DNA from: JAZPYZ01 sp045544455
GTDB taxonomy: Bacteria > Bacillota > Clostridia > Oscillospirales > Acutalibacteraceae
Reading direction: 5' to 3'
Length of the DNA: 64,000 nucleotides
Assembly: GCA_045544455.1 (NCBI GenBank)
Contig: JAZPYZ010000019.1
Coordinates: 284,644-348,643, forward strand
A model generated the notes under the pieces. The model searched no databases. It worked only from the letters and a program-made list of their open reading frames with translations, and had not been told where the DNA came from. Within the stretch, counting starts at the first letter, position 1, and every line of letters begins with the position of its first letter. Made by a program: the position numbers and the translations under genes. Shown here one piece after another: positions 44,699-52,817 of the stretch.

Positions 44699-45659
44699 AT
44701 CCTTTCTTCTTTCCTTCCTCATACTTGGCATATGCTTCGACGATCCGTTGTACCAACGGGTGGCGAACCACATCCCGTTTTGTAAACATACACACCGCAA
44801 TATCCGGTACATCTTTGATAATGCGGATAACTTCCTTCAGCCCGCTCTTTTTGCCGTTCGGCAGATCGATCTGGGTGATATCGCCGGTCACCACCATTTT
44901 GGAATGAACACCCAAACGCGTCAAGAACATCTTCATCTGTTCTTCGGTGGTGTTTTGCGCTTCATCTAAAATAATAAAACTATCGTCCAATGTGCGACCG
45001 CGCATATACGCCAACGGTGCCACTTCGATATTGCCGCGTTCAACGTATTTTTGGTACGCCTCTGCTCCCAACATATCGAACAACGCATCGTATAACGGAC
45101 GGAGATACGGATCGACCTTACTTTGTAGGTCGCCCGGTAAAAAGCCAAGATTTTCGCCGGCCTCCACCGCCGGACGAGTTAAGATAATGCGGTTGACTTC
45201 TTTCGCACGAAAAGCGTTAACCGCCATCGCCACCGCCAGGTAGGTTTTACCCGTACCGGCCGGCCCGACGCCGAAAATCACCGTGTTATCACGAATGGCT
45301 TCGGCATATTGTTTTTGACCGAGCGTTTTGGGTTTTACCGCACGCCCTTTTGAGGTGATACAAATGTTTTCAGACGAGAGTTGCGGCAGTTGATCGTCAG
45401 TACCGTCATCTACTAACGAAAAGACATATAACACGGTTTGTTCATTTAATTGTTCGCCGCGGTTAATGAGCTGCAACATCCCTTCAATGGCGCGAACGGC
45501 TTTCGCCACCGCTTCCACTTCGCCGGTAACTTTCAGATCGTTGCCGCGCGTCAACACATTGACGCCGTAATGCTGCTCAATCATCCGAACGTTGGCATCA
45601 AAGTTACCAAACAACGATACCGCTTGTTCCATCCGATCAACGTTGACGATCTGTTCCAC
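44673..45659 (-). CDS. phoH: PhoH-family ATPase
   Basis: A 328-residue PhoH-like NTPase (ribosome- or RNA-associated, role not settled). It has an N-terminal KH-like region, FGVGPAGTGKTYLAVAMAV near 127-145 (Walker A), VNRIILTRPAVEAGENLGFLPG, and FIILDEAQNTTEEQMKMFLTR (Walker B), ending in a basic tail GKKKGYAKGQGHH. GTG 45659 lies after GGGGTGA. It has its own promoter after yqfD and is coupled to ybeY by a 26-base overlap. Confidence 0.95.
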   Translation of the reverse strand: MEQIVNVDRMEQAVSLFGNFDANVRMIEQHYGVNVLTRGNDLKVTGEVEAVAKAVRAIEGMLQLINRGEQLNEQTVLYVFSLVDDGTDDQLPQLSSENICITSKGRAVKPKTLGQKQYAEAIRDNTVIFGVGPAGTGKTYLAVAMAVNAFRAKEVNRIILTRPAVEAGENLGFLPGDLQSKVDPYLRPLYDALFDMLGAEAYQKYVERGNIEVAPLAYMRGRTLDDSFIILDEAQNTTEEQMKMFLTRLGVHSKMVVTGDITQIDLPNGKKSGLKEVIRIIKDVPDIAVCMFTKRDVVRHPLVQRIVEAYAKYEEGKKKGYAKGQGHH

Positions 45660-45694
45660 CGCAATTTCACCCCATTATCTGTACATTCCTCTAT

Positions 45695-45723
45695 ATTATA
45701 TCATTTCCTGTTGAATTTGTCAT
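45695..45723 (-). promoter_or_regulatory. Promoter of phoH-ybeY-era
   Basis: On the minus strand ATGACA (45723-45718), 17-base spacer, perfect TATAAT (45700-45695). It gives vegetative transcription independent of the sporulation genes upstream. Confidence 0.72.
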
Positions 45724-45728
45724 CCCTT

Positions 45729-46913
45729 TTATTCGGTTTCGGGCAATAAAATATCGTCTTGCACCGCGATGTTTTCCACACAATCGTACGATACCGTGAT
45801 CTGCCACGTATCCCCTACTCGCTCGCTGGTTTCACGGCGTGATCGAATCTCGGCCACGCTCGCGAGATCGGATTCTAATACCATCAACTGTTTCCACGCC
45901 ATTTCCTCGGCTTGTTGCTCGGTATAAACACGCGTTTGCAGTGCTTGTTCATAGGCATAGTCGGTATACCAACCAACCGGCAGTTGCAACCCATCGACGT
46001 TAAGCAGATGTTCGCGCCGTTCTACCGTATAGTTTGACGGCAATTCACCCGAATTATACCACGGAATCTCAATACCGAACAAACACCAGGTCGAGCGTGA
46101 AATGGCCTTACCGGTCGGCGACAACACTTCTTCACTCAACGGCACCGTTACCTGTAACTCGCGAGACGTTCGTGCCCATATTTTGGCATGGGCTCGCGTC
46201 AGATAATCGCCGAGTTCGGTGGTGCGCACGCCACTGACCAACAACATCCCTTCACCTACGGCGTCCCCTACCTGTACCAACGCGTCGCCTTCATACACCT
46301 CCATGGATACAATGACTCCATCGGCCGCGGCTTTAACGTTCGCCGGTTGACGGGGCGTGCGATCGTCATCCGGATTTTTTCGTTCTGATACTACTACGTG
46401 CGCAATACTCCCCTCCATATTCACCGTGATCCACGACAGATCCGGCAGTCGGCGCAACGCTTCGAGTTGAATGTCAGGGATGTCCAACCCCAACACCGGA
46501 TCCCCTACGCCCACGTCGCACGCGGCTACCGCTTGTTTGATGGTATCGGTGGAAACCGTTTCGTTACCGATGACATCCACCACCCAAATATATCCGCTAA
46601 GCAGTTGCAACAACAAGACGTATACCGCCGCCCCCACCACCAAACCGGCACGTGCGCGATACCGATTGAGCCAAAACGGTATGCCGTGACGGCTGGTCAC
46701 GCGCATACGAACGCCGGTTTTGCGAGCAATACCGCGCAGTCGCGGATAGTCACGCGCCATGCAACATGCATATAGCGAAATCCCTTCTCGTTTGGTGTTC
46801 CATAAGGTGATCTGCCGATGCGCACTGAGATTGAGAAACCGTTCCGGAAATCCACCTTCGGCCCTAAACGATACATATCCGCCAATCAGATGTAACAACC
46901 ATATCATCTTCAT
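45729..46913 (-). CDS. yqfD: Sporulation protein YqfD
   Basis: About 394 residues: an N-terminal soluble domain with GYVSFRAEGGFPERFLNL, one membrane segment near residues 91-112 (GLVVGAAVYVLLLQLLSGYI) and a long outer domain with WVVDVIGNETV and SWITVNMEGSIAHVVVSERK. That is the YqfD architecture of a stage IV sporulation protein. ATG 46913 after GGCGGTGA gives MKMIWLLHLIGGY; the longer frame into yqfC is not needed. It follows yqfC by 11 bases. Confidence 0.92.
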   Translation of the reverse strand: MKMIWLLHLIGGYVSFRAEGGFPERFLNLSAHRQITLWNTKREGISLYACCMARDYPRLRGIARKTGVRMRVTSRHGIPFWLNRYRARAGLVVGAAVYVLLLQLLSGYIWVVDVIGNETVSTDTIKQAVAACDVGVGDPVLGLDIPDIQLEALRRLPDLSWITVNMEGSIAHVVVSERKNPDDDRTPRQPANVKAAADGVIVSMEVYEGDALVQVGDAVGEGMLLVSGVRTTELGDYLTRAHAKIWARTSRELQVTVPLSEEVLSPTGKAISRSTWCLFGIEIPWYNSGELPSNYTVERREHLLNVDGLQLPVGWYTDYAYEQALQTRVYTEQQAEEMAWKQLMVLESDLASVAEIRSRRETSERVGDTWQITVSYDCVENIAVQDDILLPETE

Positions 46914-46924
46914 ACCGTCACCGC

Positions 46925-47215
46925 CTAATACTGCAATTCGATACGAGCGATCAATCCAACCACCACCGCCGACGTGTCGTTCATACATGAAACGCCCAAA
47001 TCGCCACCTTCAAACCGTACCACACCACTACCGGTGACCAATCGAATGACGGTATCGTCGTATTCCAAAATACCTTGACACCCCTCTATCACCGCCCGTC
47101 GGTTGTCCGATAATTCGATACGCGCCGTCGACGCCACGCTCCCCAGTGGCATTTCAAGCCAATCTTCCATTTGTTTAGCGAGTTTGGATGCCGGCTTATG
47201 CTTTCTCCTTGCCAT
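46925..47215 (-). CDS. yqfC: Sporulation protein YqfC
   Basis: A 96-residue protein of the YabP/YqfC family. After a basic start (ARRKHKPASKLAKQME) it has the conserved core IELSDNRRAVIEGCQGILEYDD and IRLVTGSGVVRFEGGDL. Relatives are made in the mother cell during sporulation. ATG 47215 follows AGGCGGTGA. It heads yqfC-yqfD and has a sigma-E-like sequence 15-50 bases upstream. Confidence 0.93.
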   Translation of the reverse strand: MARRKHKPASKLAKQMEDWLEMPLGSVASTARIELSDNRRAVIEGCQGILEYDDTVIRLVTGSGVVRFEGGDLGVSCMNDTSAVVVGLIARIELQY

Positions 47216-47237
47216 GCTTTCACCGCCTTTATAGGCC

Positions 47238-47266
47238 ATTTTATGCGATGTTATGGTGATTCATGC
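47238..47266 (-). promoter_or_regulatory. Possible sigma-E-type promoter of yqfC-yqfD
   Basis: On the minus strand GCATGAAT (47266-47259) and CATAAAAT (47245-47238) are 13 bases apart. The -10 differs from the sigma-E consensus CATACAMT by one base; the -35 is only fair. The family's sporulation role makes this plausible. Confidence 0.35.
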
Positions 47267-47332
47267 GTGACATATCGGAACGCGATCGGTCATATATATG
47301 ATTAATCCCTATAATAGAAAGAAGAATGGCAC

Positions 47333-48478
47333 ATGTTTGTTCGGGTGATTTCCAAAACCAAATGGCGGATGCCACTGTTAGTGTGTGCGGTCGTGGCGAC
47401 GGTGGCGATACTGTTGAAATGGCCGCAAGCAACGGCTACCGGTGTCAGCCGCGGGTTATCGATTTGTACCACCATTATCATTCCGTCGTTGTTTCCGTTT
47501 TTGGTGGTGTCCGGATTCATGGTTAAATCGGGAATCGGTCGGCACGTGGGCGCACGGTTAGAAAAACCGGTTCGTTTCTTGTTTGGATTACCAGGGTGTG
47601 CGTCAACCGCTATCGTGTTGGGATTTATCGGCGGCTATCCGGCTGGCAGTATCGCGACATACGAATTGCTAAAACAAGGGAGCATCACCCAATCGCAAGC
47701 CAAACAATTGCTTCGGTTTTGCGTCTGTGGCGGACCGGCGTTTATCATCAGTGCTGTTGGTGTCAGTATGCTTGGTAGTCGCACGTACGGTGTTATCTTG
47801 TTTATCGCACACGTTTTGGCAGCGTGTATCATCGGTATTGCCGGACGTGGTCGAGTACGCAGCACAACCGATCAGCCCTCCTCACCTATCGAAGACACAC
47901 CATCCATTTCGGTGGCATTGGTGGATTCGGTTAACGGAGCGTGCCGGTCGTTATTATACATGTGTGGGTTTGTGGTGTTGTTTGCGGCGCTGTTATCGCT
48001 CTCGGATGCAACCGGTTTGTCCGCACTCATCTACCGGATCCTATCCGCCCCGTTTGGTCAACATCTGCAAGCGTTACAAAGCGTGTTTCCGGCCTTGTTG
48101 GAGGTCAGTTGCGGTTGTTTGGAAGCGGTATCGTCCGGCAAAGCCACACCGTTGATGTTGGGGCTAGCACTCGGTTGGGGTGGTCTATCGGTACATTGTC
48201 AGATCTCGGCCATTGTGCAAGATGAGCATTTGATGGATGCCGGTTTTTGGAGTGCACGACTGCTACACGGGGTGCTATCCGGCATTTTATCGCTGGCCTT
48301 GTTTCATATTTGGCCGGTATCCGTCACGGCAGGCAGTACCGTAGGCGGAACGATCATCCAACCGTTCGCCGGTTCTGCCGTGTCGGCGGTGGCGTTGTTG
48401 ATGGTATGCGCCATGTTGTTATTGGTGACCGAAAATGGTAAAACAAAATTGAAATTGGATATAGCCAAACGCCGATAA
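47333..48478 (+). CDS. ylbJ: Sporulation integral membrane protein YlbJ
   Basis: A 381-residue protein with about eight to ten hydrophobic segments and Gate (nucleoside-recognition) domain motifs: IPSLFPFLVVSGFMVKSGIG, LGFIGGYPAGSIATYELLKQG and FCVCGGPAFIISAVGVSMLG. YlbJ is made in the mother cell and is needed for a heat-resistant spore coat/cortex in Bacillus. ATG 47333 has only a weak AGAAAGAAG site. It is divergent from yqfC-yqfD, so the two sporulation units share a 117-base control region. Confidence 0.93.
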   Translation: MFVRVISKTKWRMPLLVCAVVATVAILLKWPQATATGVSRGLSICTTIIIPSLFPFLVVSGFMVKSGIGRHVGARLEKPVRFLFGLPGCASTAIVLGFIGGYPAGSIATYELLKQGSITQSQAKQLLRFCVCGGPAFIISAVGVSMLGSRTYGVILFIAHVLAACIIGIAGRGRVRSTTDQPSSPIEDTPSISVALVDSVNGACRSLLYMCGFVVLFAALLSLSDATGLSALIYRILSAPFGQHLQALQSVFPALLEVSCGCLEAVSSGKATPLMLGLALGWGGLSVHCQISAIVQDEHLMDAGFWSARLLHGVLSGILSLALFHIWPVSVTAGSTVGGTIIQPFAGSAVSAVALLMVCAMLLLVTENGKTKLKLDIAKRR

Positions 48479-48528
48479 GTGTGGTATACTGTTGTCAGTA
48501 TCGAAACACAAGGAAGGAAAAGACGACT

Positions 48529-48750
48529 ATGCGGCAAAAACTGTACGGAAATCGCGTCAAAGCGTGTTGTGAATTCTGTCAACACGGGAAACGGTCGAGT
48601 GACAGTCAGGTGGTATTGTGCGTGCATAAAGGTGTCATGCAACTGCATCAATCTTGTAAAAAATATTGTTACGATCCGTTACGTCGTGTGCCGCATCGGC
48701 AACCCATGCCGGAAGCCTTTTCGGCAGAAGATTTTTCGTTGGACGATTAA
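48529..48750 (+). CDS. Small Cys-rich conserved protein of unknown function
   Basis: A 73-residue protein starting at ATG 48529 behind AAGGAAGG. It has CCEFCQHG, VVLCVHKGV and SCKKYCYDPLRRVP, so Cys pairs are spaced like a zinc or iron-sulphur knuckle (CxxC...C...CxxxC). The tail is acidic (SAEDFSLDD). Similar short proteins, with KYDPL.R.P and .F...DF at the end, recur in Clostridia, but I know no function. It follows ylbJ by 50 bases, so it may be co-transcribed, and ends in a strong terminator. Confidence 0.82.
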   Translation: MRQKLYGNRVKACCEFCQHGKRSSDSQVVLCVHKGVMQLHQSCKKYCYDPLRRVPHRQPMPEAFSAEDFSLDD

Positions 48751-48758
48751 ATAACGTT

Positions 48759-48790
48759 AGCCGCCGAATGTTCTCGGCGGCTATTTTTTA
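48759..48790 (+). terminator. Terminator of ylbJ and the small Cys-rich gene
   Basis: AGCCGCCGA pairs with TCGGCGGCT around ATGTTC, followed by ATTTTTTAT. Confidence 0.92.
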
Positions 48791-48795
48791 TGATA

Positions 48796-48833
48796 CAAAA
48801 AAAGAACCGTTGCGTATAGCAACGGTTCTTTTT
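48796..48833 (-). terminator. Terminator of the rpmG-secE-nusG-rplK-rplA operon
   Basis: On the minus strand AAGAACCGTTGC pairs with GCAACGGTTCTT around TATAC and runs into seven T. The other side also has T residues, so it may work both ways. Confidence 0.93.
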
Positions 48834-48846
48834 CATTCATAAGCGA

Positions 48847-49539
48847 TCAACCGCCGATTTTCGCGGGGTTGATTTTCACGCCGGGGCCCATGGTCGAGGC
48901 CACCACGCAAGAGCGGATGTACTGACCTTTCGCGCTGGCGGGTTTCGCACGCACGATCGCACCCAGCAGGGTGTCGAAGTTTTCGACCAGTTTTTCGGTG
49001 CCGAACGACACTTTGCCGATCGGGCAGTGAATGATATTCGTTTTATCCAAACGATATTCAATCTTACCGGCTTTCGCTTCGGTAACCGCTTTCGCGACGT
49101 CCGGCGTAACGGTGCCGGCTTTCGGGTTCGGCATCAAGCCACGCGGACCAAGCACTTTACCCAAACGGCCGACCAGACCCATCATATCCGGGCTGGCGAT
49201 AACGACGTCGAAGTCCATCCAACCGCCGTTGATCTTCGCGATGGTTTCTTCATCACCGATGAATTCGGCACCGGCTTCTTTCGCCGCGTCCACTTTGTCG
49301 CCTTTCGCGAATACCAACACGCGAACCTGTTTACCGGTTCCGTGCGGCAGAACAACCGCGCCACGAACCTGTTGGTCAGCGTGACGGCTATCGACACCGA
49401 GGCGTACGTGCACTTCGACCGTTTCGTCGAATTTCGCTTTGCCGGTTTTCACCGCGATATCCATCGCTTCTGCGATTTCATACAAATTAGCTTTGTCGAA
49501 TTGCTTTACGCTATCGACATATTTCTTCCCGTGTTTCAT
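48847..49539 (-). CDS. rplA: 50S ribosomal protein L1
   Basis: L1 forms the mobile L1 stalk at the tRNA exit side and represses its own operon in many bacteria. 230 residues, normal length. [41 protein letters not shown] and [20 protein letters not shown] are textbook L1. ATG 49539 with GGAGG. It is the last gene of its operon. rplJ and rplL, which normally follow, are missing; a terminator comes instead. The 120 bases before it hold a leader motif also seen before rplK. Confidence 0.99.
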   Translation of the reverse strand: MKHGKKYVDSVKQFDKANLYEIAEAMDIAVKTGKAKFDETVEVHVRLGVDSRHADQQVRGAVVLPHGTGKQVRVLVFAKGDKVDAAKEAGAEFIGDEETIAKINGGWMDFDVVIASPDMMGLVGRLGKVLGPRGLMPNPKAGTVTPDVAKAVTEAKAGKIEYRLDKTNIIHCPIGKVSFGTEKLVENFDTLLGAIVRAKPASAKGQYIRSCVVASTMGPGVKINPAKIGG

Positions 49540-49593
49540 TTGGCATTTCCTCCCTGTATTACGCGTGTGTTAACCGTAGTTAAACCGCGTTGA

Positions 49594-49629
49594 GTGGTAA
49601 AATCGGAATATTTTCGTTGTTCCTCCCAC
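49594..49629 (-). promoter_or_regulatory. GTGGGAGG...ACCAC leader element before rplA
   Basis: On the minus strand GTGGGAGG (49629-49622) is followed by TTTTACCAC (to 49594), so GTGG and CCAC can close a stem around unpaired purines. A matching element precedes rplK. It could be the L1 autoregulatory site; this is inference from position and repetition. Confidence 0.4.
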
Positions 49630-49659
49630 CCGGAACGGGTAAAGGGTCAAAAATAACCC

Positions 49660-50085
49660 TTAATCAACAACTTCAATACCCATGCTACGCGCAGTACCGG
49701 CGATCATGCTCATCGCATTTTCGACGTTGGCAGCATTCAAGTCGGGCATTTTTTGCTCGGCAATCTTTTTCACCTGTTCTTTGGTGATTTTGGCGACCTT
49801 GTTTTTGTTCGGGACGCCGGACGCAGTTTCGATACCGCACGCTTTTTTAATCAGCACGGCAGCGGGGGGCGTTTTGGTGATAAAGGTGAACGAGCGATCG
49901 GCGTAAACCGTGATAACGACCGGAATAATCAGACCTGCGTCGTTTTTCGTGCGCTCATTGAATTCCTTCGTAAACGCCATGATGTTGACACCATGTTGAC
50001 CGAGAGCCGGACCAACAGGGGGTGCCGGGGTTGCTTTTCCCGCCGGAATCTGCAACTTAATGTAACCTGCTACTTTTTGAGCCAT
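49660..50085 (-). CDS. rplK: 50S ribosomal protein L11
   Basis: L11 builds the GTPase-associated centre with 23S rRNA. 141 residues from ATG 50085, the exact family length. [33 protein letters not shown] is the conserved start; the C-terminal RNA-binding part ends [19 protein letters not shown]. The longer in-frame extension upstream through the leader is not coding. GGAGGTG lies just before the start. It follows nusG after a 136-base gap with a structured leader. Confidence 0.99.
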   Translation of the reverse strand: MAQKVAGYIKLQIPAGKATPAPPVGPALGQHGVNIMAFTKEFNERTKNDAGLIIPVVITVYADRSFTFITKTPPAAVLIKKACGIETASGVPNKNKVAKITKEQVKKIAEQKMPDLNAANVENAMSMIAGTARSMGIEVVD

Positions 50086-50106
50086 TTTCTTGCACCTCCA
50101 AAATTC

Positions 50107-50155
50107 GTGGTAAATGGCGGAGTGACCGTCGGTCTCCCCTCCCACAGCCGAAAGG
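50107..50155 (-). promoter_or_regulatory. GTGGGAGG...ACCAC leader element before rplK
   Basis: On the minus strand GTGGGAGG (50155-50148) is followed by TTTACCAC (to 50107), 22 bases ahead of the rplK start. It shares both halves with the element before rplA. A role in L1 or L11 feedback is likely from position but not shown. Confidence 0.45.
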
Positions 50156-50221
50156 GTGTTCGGCACACAGTAAATGCGAGCGTTGCTCGCGCATACTCAA
50201 AACGTATAAATCCGATGCGTA

Positions 50222-50743
50222 TTAATCCATCAGTTCCGCTTGATCCAATTCGAGTTCTACCGGCGTTTCGCGGCCGAACATCGAAATGGTGACACGGATC
50301 TTGTTTTTCTCCAGATCAATTTCATCCACAACACCGCTGAAGTTTTCCAACGGGCCGTCGATGATACGCACCGTATCGCCAACTTGGTAGTTGATCTCCA
50401 CTTCCCGCGTTTCCACACCGAGTGCATTGACTTCGGCGTCGGTCAACGGAATCGGTTTTCCTCCCGGTCCAACAAAACCGGTGCAACCGCGCGTGTTACG
50501 AACAACATACCACGAGTCATCGGTCATCACCATCTTGACCAATACATAACCGGGGAACAACTTGCGCTCCACTTCCCGTTTTTGGTTGTCCTTCATCTCG
50601 ACAACCGTTTCGGTCGGGATCCGGATTTCGTGAATCCAGTCGTGAAGCTGCCGGTTCTCAACGATTTTTTCCAAGTTGGTGGCAACCTTGTTCTCATACC
50701 CAGAATAGGTATGTACTACATACCATTTGGCTTCTTCGGACAT
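50222..50743 (-). CDS. nusG: Transcription termination/antitermination protein NusG
   Basis: A 173-residue RNA polymerase-associated factor. The NGN domain has AKWYVVHTYSGYENKVATNL and LFPGYVLVKMVMTDDSWYVVRNT; the C-terminal KOW domain has VGDTVRIIDGPLENFSGVV. ATG 50743 is seven bases from GGAGGT; a TTG two codons earlier would abut that site. It follows secE by 28 bases. Confidence 0.98.
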   Translation of the reverse strand: MSEEAKWYVVHTYSGYENKVATNLEKIVENRQLHDWIHEIRIPTETVVEMKDNQKREVERKLFPGYVLVKMVMTDDSWYVVRNTRGCTGFVGPGGKPIPLTDAEVNALGVETREVEINYQVGDTVRIIDGPLENFSGVVDEIDLEKNKIRVTISMFGRETPVELELDQAELMD

Positions 50744-50771
50744 CTCCAAACCTCCCTAAAAGTCGTACGGA

Positions 50772-51050
50772 TCAGCCCAACGACAGCATCAAATCAACCA
50801 ACGCTGCCAGCGCAAAATCAATCACAAACACAACGATTCCCACGAGCACGCACATTGCCAGCGTAACCAAGGTGTTGCGCACCACTGCCGGCAAGGTCGG
50901 CCAGATAATCTTTTTGAATTCACTTTTGACTTCGCGGATTTTTTGGATAAGACCACCTTTTTTCGCTTTCGGTTTCGCGGCGGTTTTATCTTTTTTGGAT
51001 TTCGCCTCTTCTGCGACAGGCGCAACCGACGTTTTCTTTTCGTCAGCCAT
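50772..51050 (-). CDS. secE: Preprotein translocase subunit SecE
   Basis: A 92-residue single-span SecE. A Lys-rich cytoplasmic N-terminus (EEAKSKKDKTAAKPKAKKGG) is followed by the conserved KIREVKSEFKKIIWPTLPAVV and one membrane helix (TLVTLAMCVLVGIVVFVIDF). ATG 51050 follows AAAGGAGGG; the longer frame through rpmG's spacer is not coding. It stands between rpmG and nusG in the usual order. Confidence 0.97.
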   Translation of the reverse strand: MADEKKTSVAPVAEEAKSKKDKTAAKPKAKKGGLIQKIREVKSEFKKIIWPTLPAVVRNTLVTLAMCVLVGIVVFVIDFALAALVDLMLSLG

Positions 51051-51090
51051 GGTGAACCCTCCTTTTCGTTTCTCGGAAATCACTTAACCC

Positions 51091-51240
51091 TTACTTCGTT
51101 TCGCGATGAAGGGTGTGTTTGCGGCAGAAACGGCAGTATTTGTTCATTTCCAGCCTGTCCGGATCATTTTTCTTGTTCTTCATGGTGTTGTAGTTGCGTT
51201 GTTTGCATTCAGAACAAGCCAACGTGATTTTTACTCTCAT
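51091..51240 (-). CDS. rpmG: 50S ribosomal protein L33
   Basis: A 49-residue zinc-binding L33. It reads [17 protein letters not shown], then [21 protein letters not shown], with Cys pairs CSEC and CRFC, so it is the Cys-containing (C+) form. ATG 51240 follows GGGAGGTGCC. It leads the rpmG-secE-nusG-rplK-rplA operon, as in other Firmicutes, but no tRNA-Trp lies between it and secE. Confidence 0.97.
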   Translation of the reverse strand: MRVKITLACSECKQRNYNTMKNKKNDPDRLEMNKYCRFCRKHTLHRETK

Positions 51241-51348
51241 TAAAACGGCACCTCCCGATAGTCGGAATATGATTTACCTCCCTCAAAGGCAAGGGGCGGG
51301 TGTCCTTAAAAAAAGACACAAAAAATAAACCCCTTTCGAGGTATAAAT

Positions 51349-51377
51349 ACTATATCACAGTTTTGCAAGTCGGTCAA
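51349..51377 (-). promoter_or_regulatory. Promoter of the rpmG operon
   Basis: On the minus strand TTGACC (51377-51372), 17-base spacer, TATAGT (51354-51349). A leader of about 100 bases follows, with a short GTGTC...GACAC hairpin and two GGGAGG runs. Confidence 0.8.
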
Positions 51378-51435
51378 TAGTTTTTTTGCTTTTTTTGAAA
51401 TAATTTTGTGCCTGCCCTACCGGTTTGCAGTACGG

Positions 51436-51478
51436 GCAAAAAAAGAGCGCTGTTTCCAGCGAAACAGCGCTCTTTAAG
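51436..51478 (-). terminator. Terminator of tuf
   Basis: On the minus strand AAAGAGCGCTGTTTC pairs with GAAACAGCGCTCTTT around GCTG, followed by more T. The 15-base-pair stem starts eight bases after the tuf stop. Confidence 0.95.
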
Positions 51479-51485
51479 TGACAAA

Positions 51486-52688
51486 TTAGCCGTTGATCTT
51501 GGTAACAACGCCCGAACCAACCGTACGGCCGCCTTCACGGATAGCGAAACGCAGACCTTCTTCGATAGCGATCGGAGTGATCAGTTCAACATCCATTTCG
51601 ACGTTATCGCCAGGCATGCACATTTCAGTACCTTCCGGCAGGTTGATAACACCGGTAACGTCGGTGGTACGGAAATAGAACTGCGGACGATAGTTGTTGA
51701 AGAACGGGGTGTGACGGCCGCCTTCATCCTTGGACAGGACGTACACTTGACCATGGAATTTGGTGTGCGGGTTGATCGAACCGGGTTTGCAGAGAACTTG
51801 ACCACGTTCGATTTCGTCACGTTGAACACCACGGAGCAGAGCACCGATGTTGTCGCCGGCTTCCGCGTAATCAAGCAGTTTGCGGAACATTTCGATACCG
51901 GTAACAACGGTCTTTTTGCGTTCTTCGGTCAAGCCGATGATTTCGACTTCTTCAGACATGTTCAGTTGACCACGTTCCACACGGCCGGTAGCAACCGTAC
52001 CACGACCGGTGATGGTGAACACGTCTTCAACCGGCATCAAGAACGGTTTGTCGGTGGTACGTTCCGGAGACGGAATGTATTCGTCGACAGCTTTCATGAG
52101 TTCGAGGATCGGAGCATATTCCGGAGCGCTGGTGTCGGTCGAGTTGCTTTCCAACACTTGCAGGCCCGAACCACGGATGATCGGGGTATCGTCGCCCGGG
52201 AATTCGTACTCGTTGAGGAGTTCACGGATTTCCATTTCGACGAGATCCAGCAATTCTTCGTCATCGACTTGGTCACATTTGTTCATGAACACAACGATGT
52301 ACGGAACGCCAACCTGACGAGAAAGCAGGATGTGTTCACGAGTCTGCGGCATCGGGCCGTCAGCAGCCGAAACAACCAGGATAGCGCCGTCCATCTGCGC
52401 AGCACCGGTGATCATGTTTTTAACATAGTCAGCGTGGCCGGGGCAGTCAACGTGAGCATAGTGACGGTTTTCGGTTTCGTATTCAACGTGAGCGGTGTTG
52501 ATTGTGATACCACGTGCACGTTCTTCCGGAGCTTTATCGATGTTCGCGTAATCAACGAACTCAGCAGCGCCGTTCATGTTCAGAACCTTCGTGATCGCAG
52601 CGGTCAGAGTGGTTTTACCATGGTCAACGTGACCGATGGTACCAATGTTTACGTGGGGCTTATTTCTTTCAAATTTTGCCTTTGCCAT
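51486..52688 (-). CDS. tuf: Elongation factor Tu
   Basis: Delivers aminoacyl-tRNA to the ribosome. 400 residues. GTP-binding motifs are [24 protein letters not shown] and NKCDQVDD; domains 2 and 3 include [14 protein letters not shown] and [13 protein letters not shown] 52688 with AAGGAGG. It has its own promoter downstream of fusA and ends at a strong terminator, so it is at least partly independent of the rps/fusA transcript. Only one tuf copy lies in the window. Confidence 0.99.
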   Translation of the reverse strand: MAKAKFERNKPHVNIGTIGHVDHGKTTLTAAITKVLNMNGAAEFVDYANIDKAPEERARGITINTAHVEYETENRHYAHVDCPGHADYVKNMITGAAQMDGAILVVSAADGPMPQTREHILLSRQVGVPYIVVFMNKCDQVDDEELLDLVEMEIRELLNEYEFPGDDTPIIRGSGLQVLESNSTDTSAPEYAPILELMKAVDEYIPSPERTTDKPFLMPVEDVFTITGRGTVATGRVERGQLNMSEEVEIIGLTEERKKTVVTGIEMFRKLLDYAEAGDNIGALLRGVQRDEIERGQVLCKPGSINPHTKFHGQVYVLSKDEGGRHTPFFNNYRPQFYFRTTDVTGVINLPEGTEMCMPGDNVEMDVELITPIAIEEGLRFAIREGGRTVGSGVVTKING

Positions 52689-52746
52689 TGTCTTTTTCCT
52701 CCTTTTATTAACCTAACGGTTGGTTTACAAAATACATGACATGCCT

Positions 52747-52775
52747 ATTGTACCAAGTCTATCCTAAAATTTCAA
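52747..52775 (-). promoter_or_regulatory. Promoter of tuf
   Basis: On the minus strand TTGAAA (52775-52770), 17-base spacer, TACAAT (52752-52747), about 60 bases before the start. Confidence 0.75.
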
Positions 52776-52817
52776 GACTTTTTTAATAACATCTCATGGT
52801 TTGTAACGAAAATTTAA

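Noticed and set aside
51408..52739. Open frame of 443 codons opposite tuf
   Set aside because: Shadow of tuf; it runs through the tuf terminator and has no domain.
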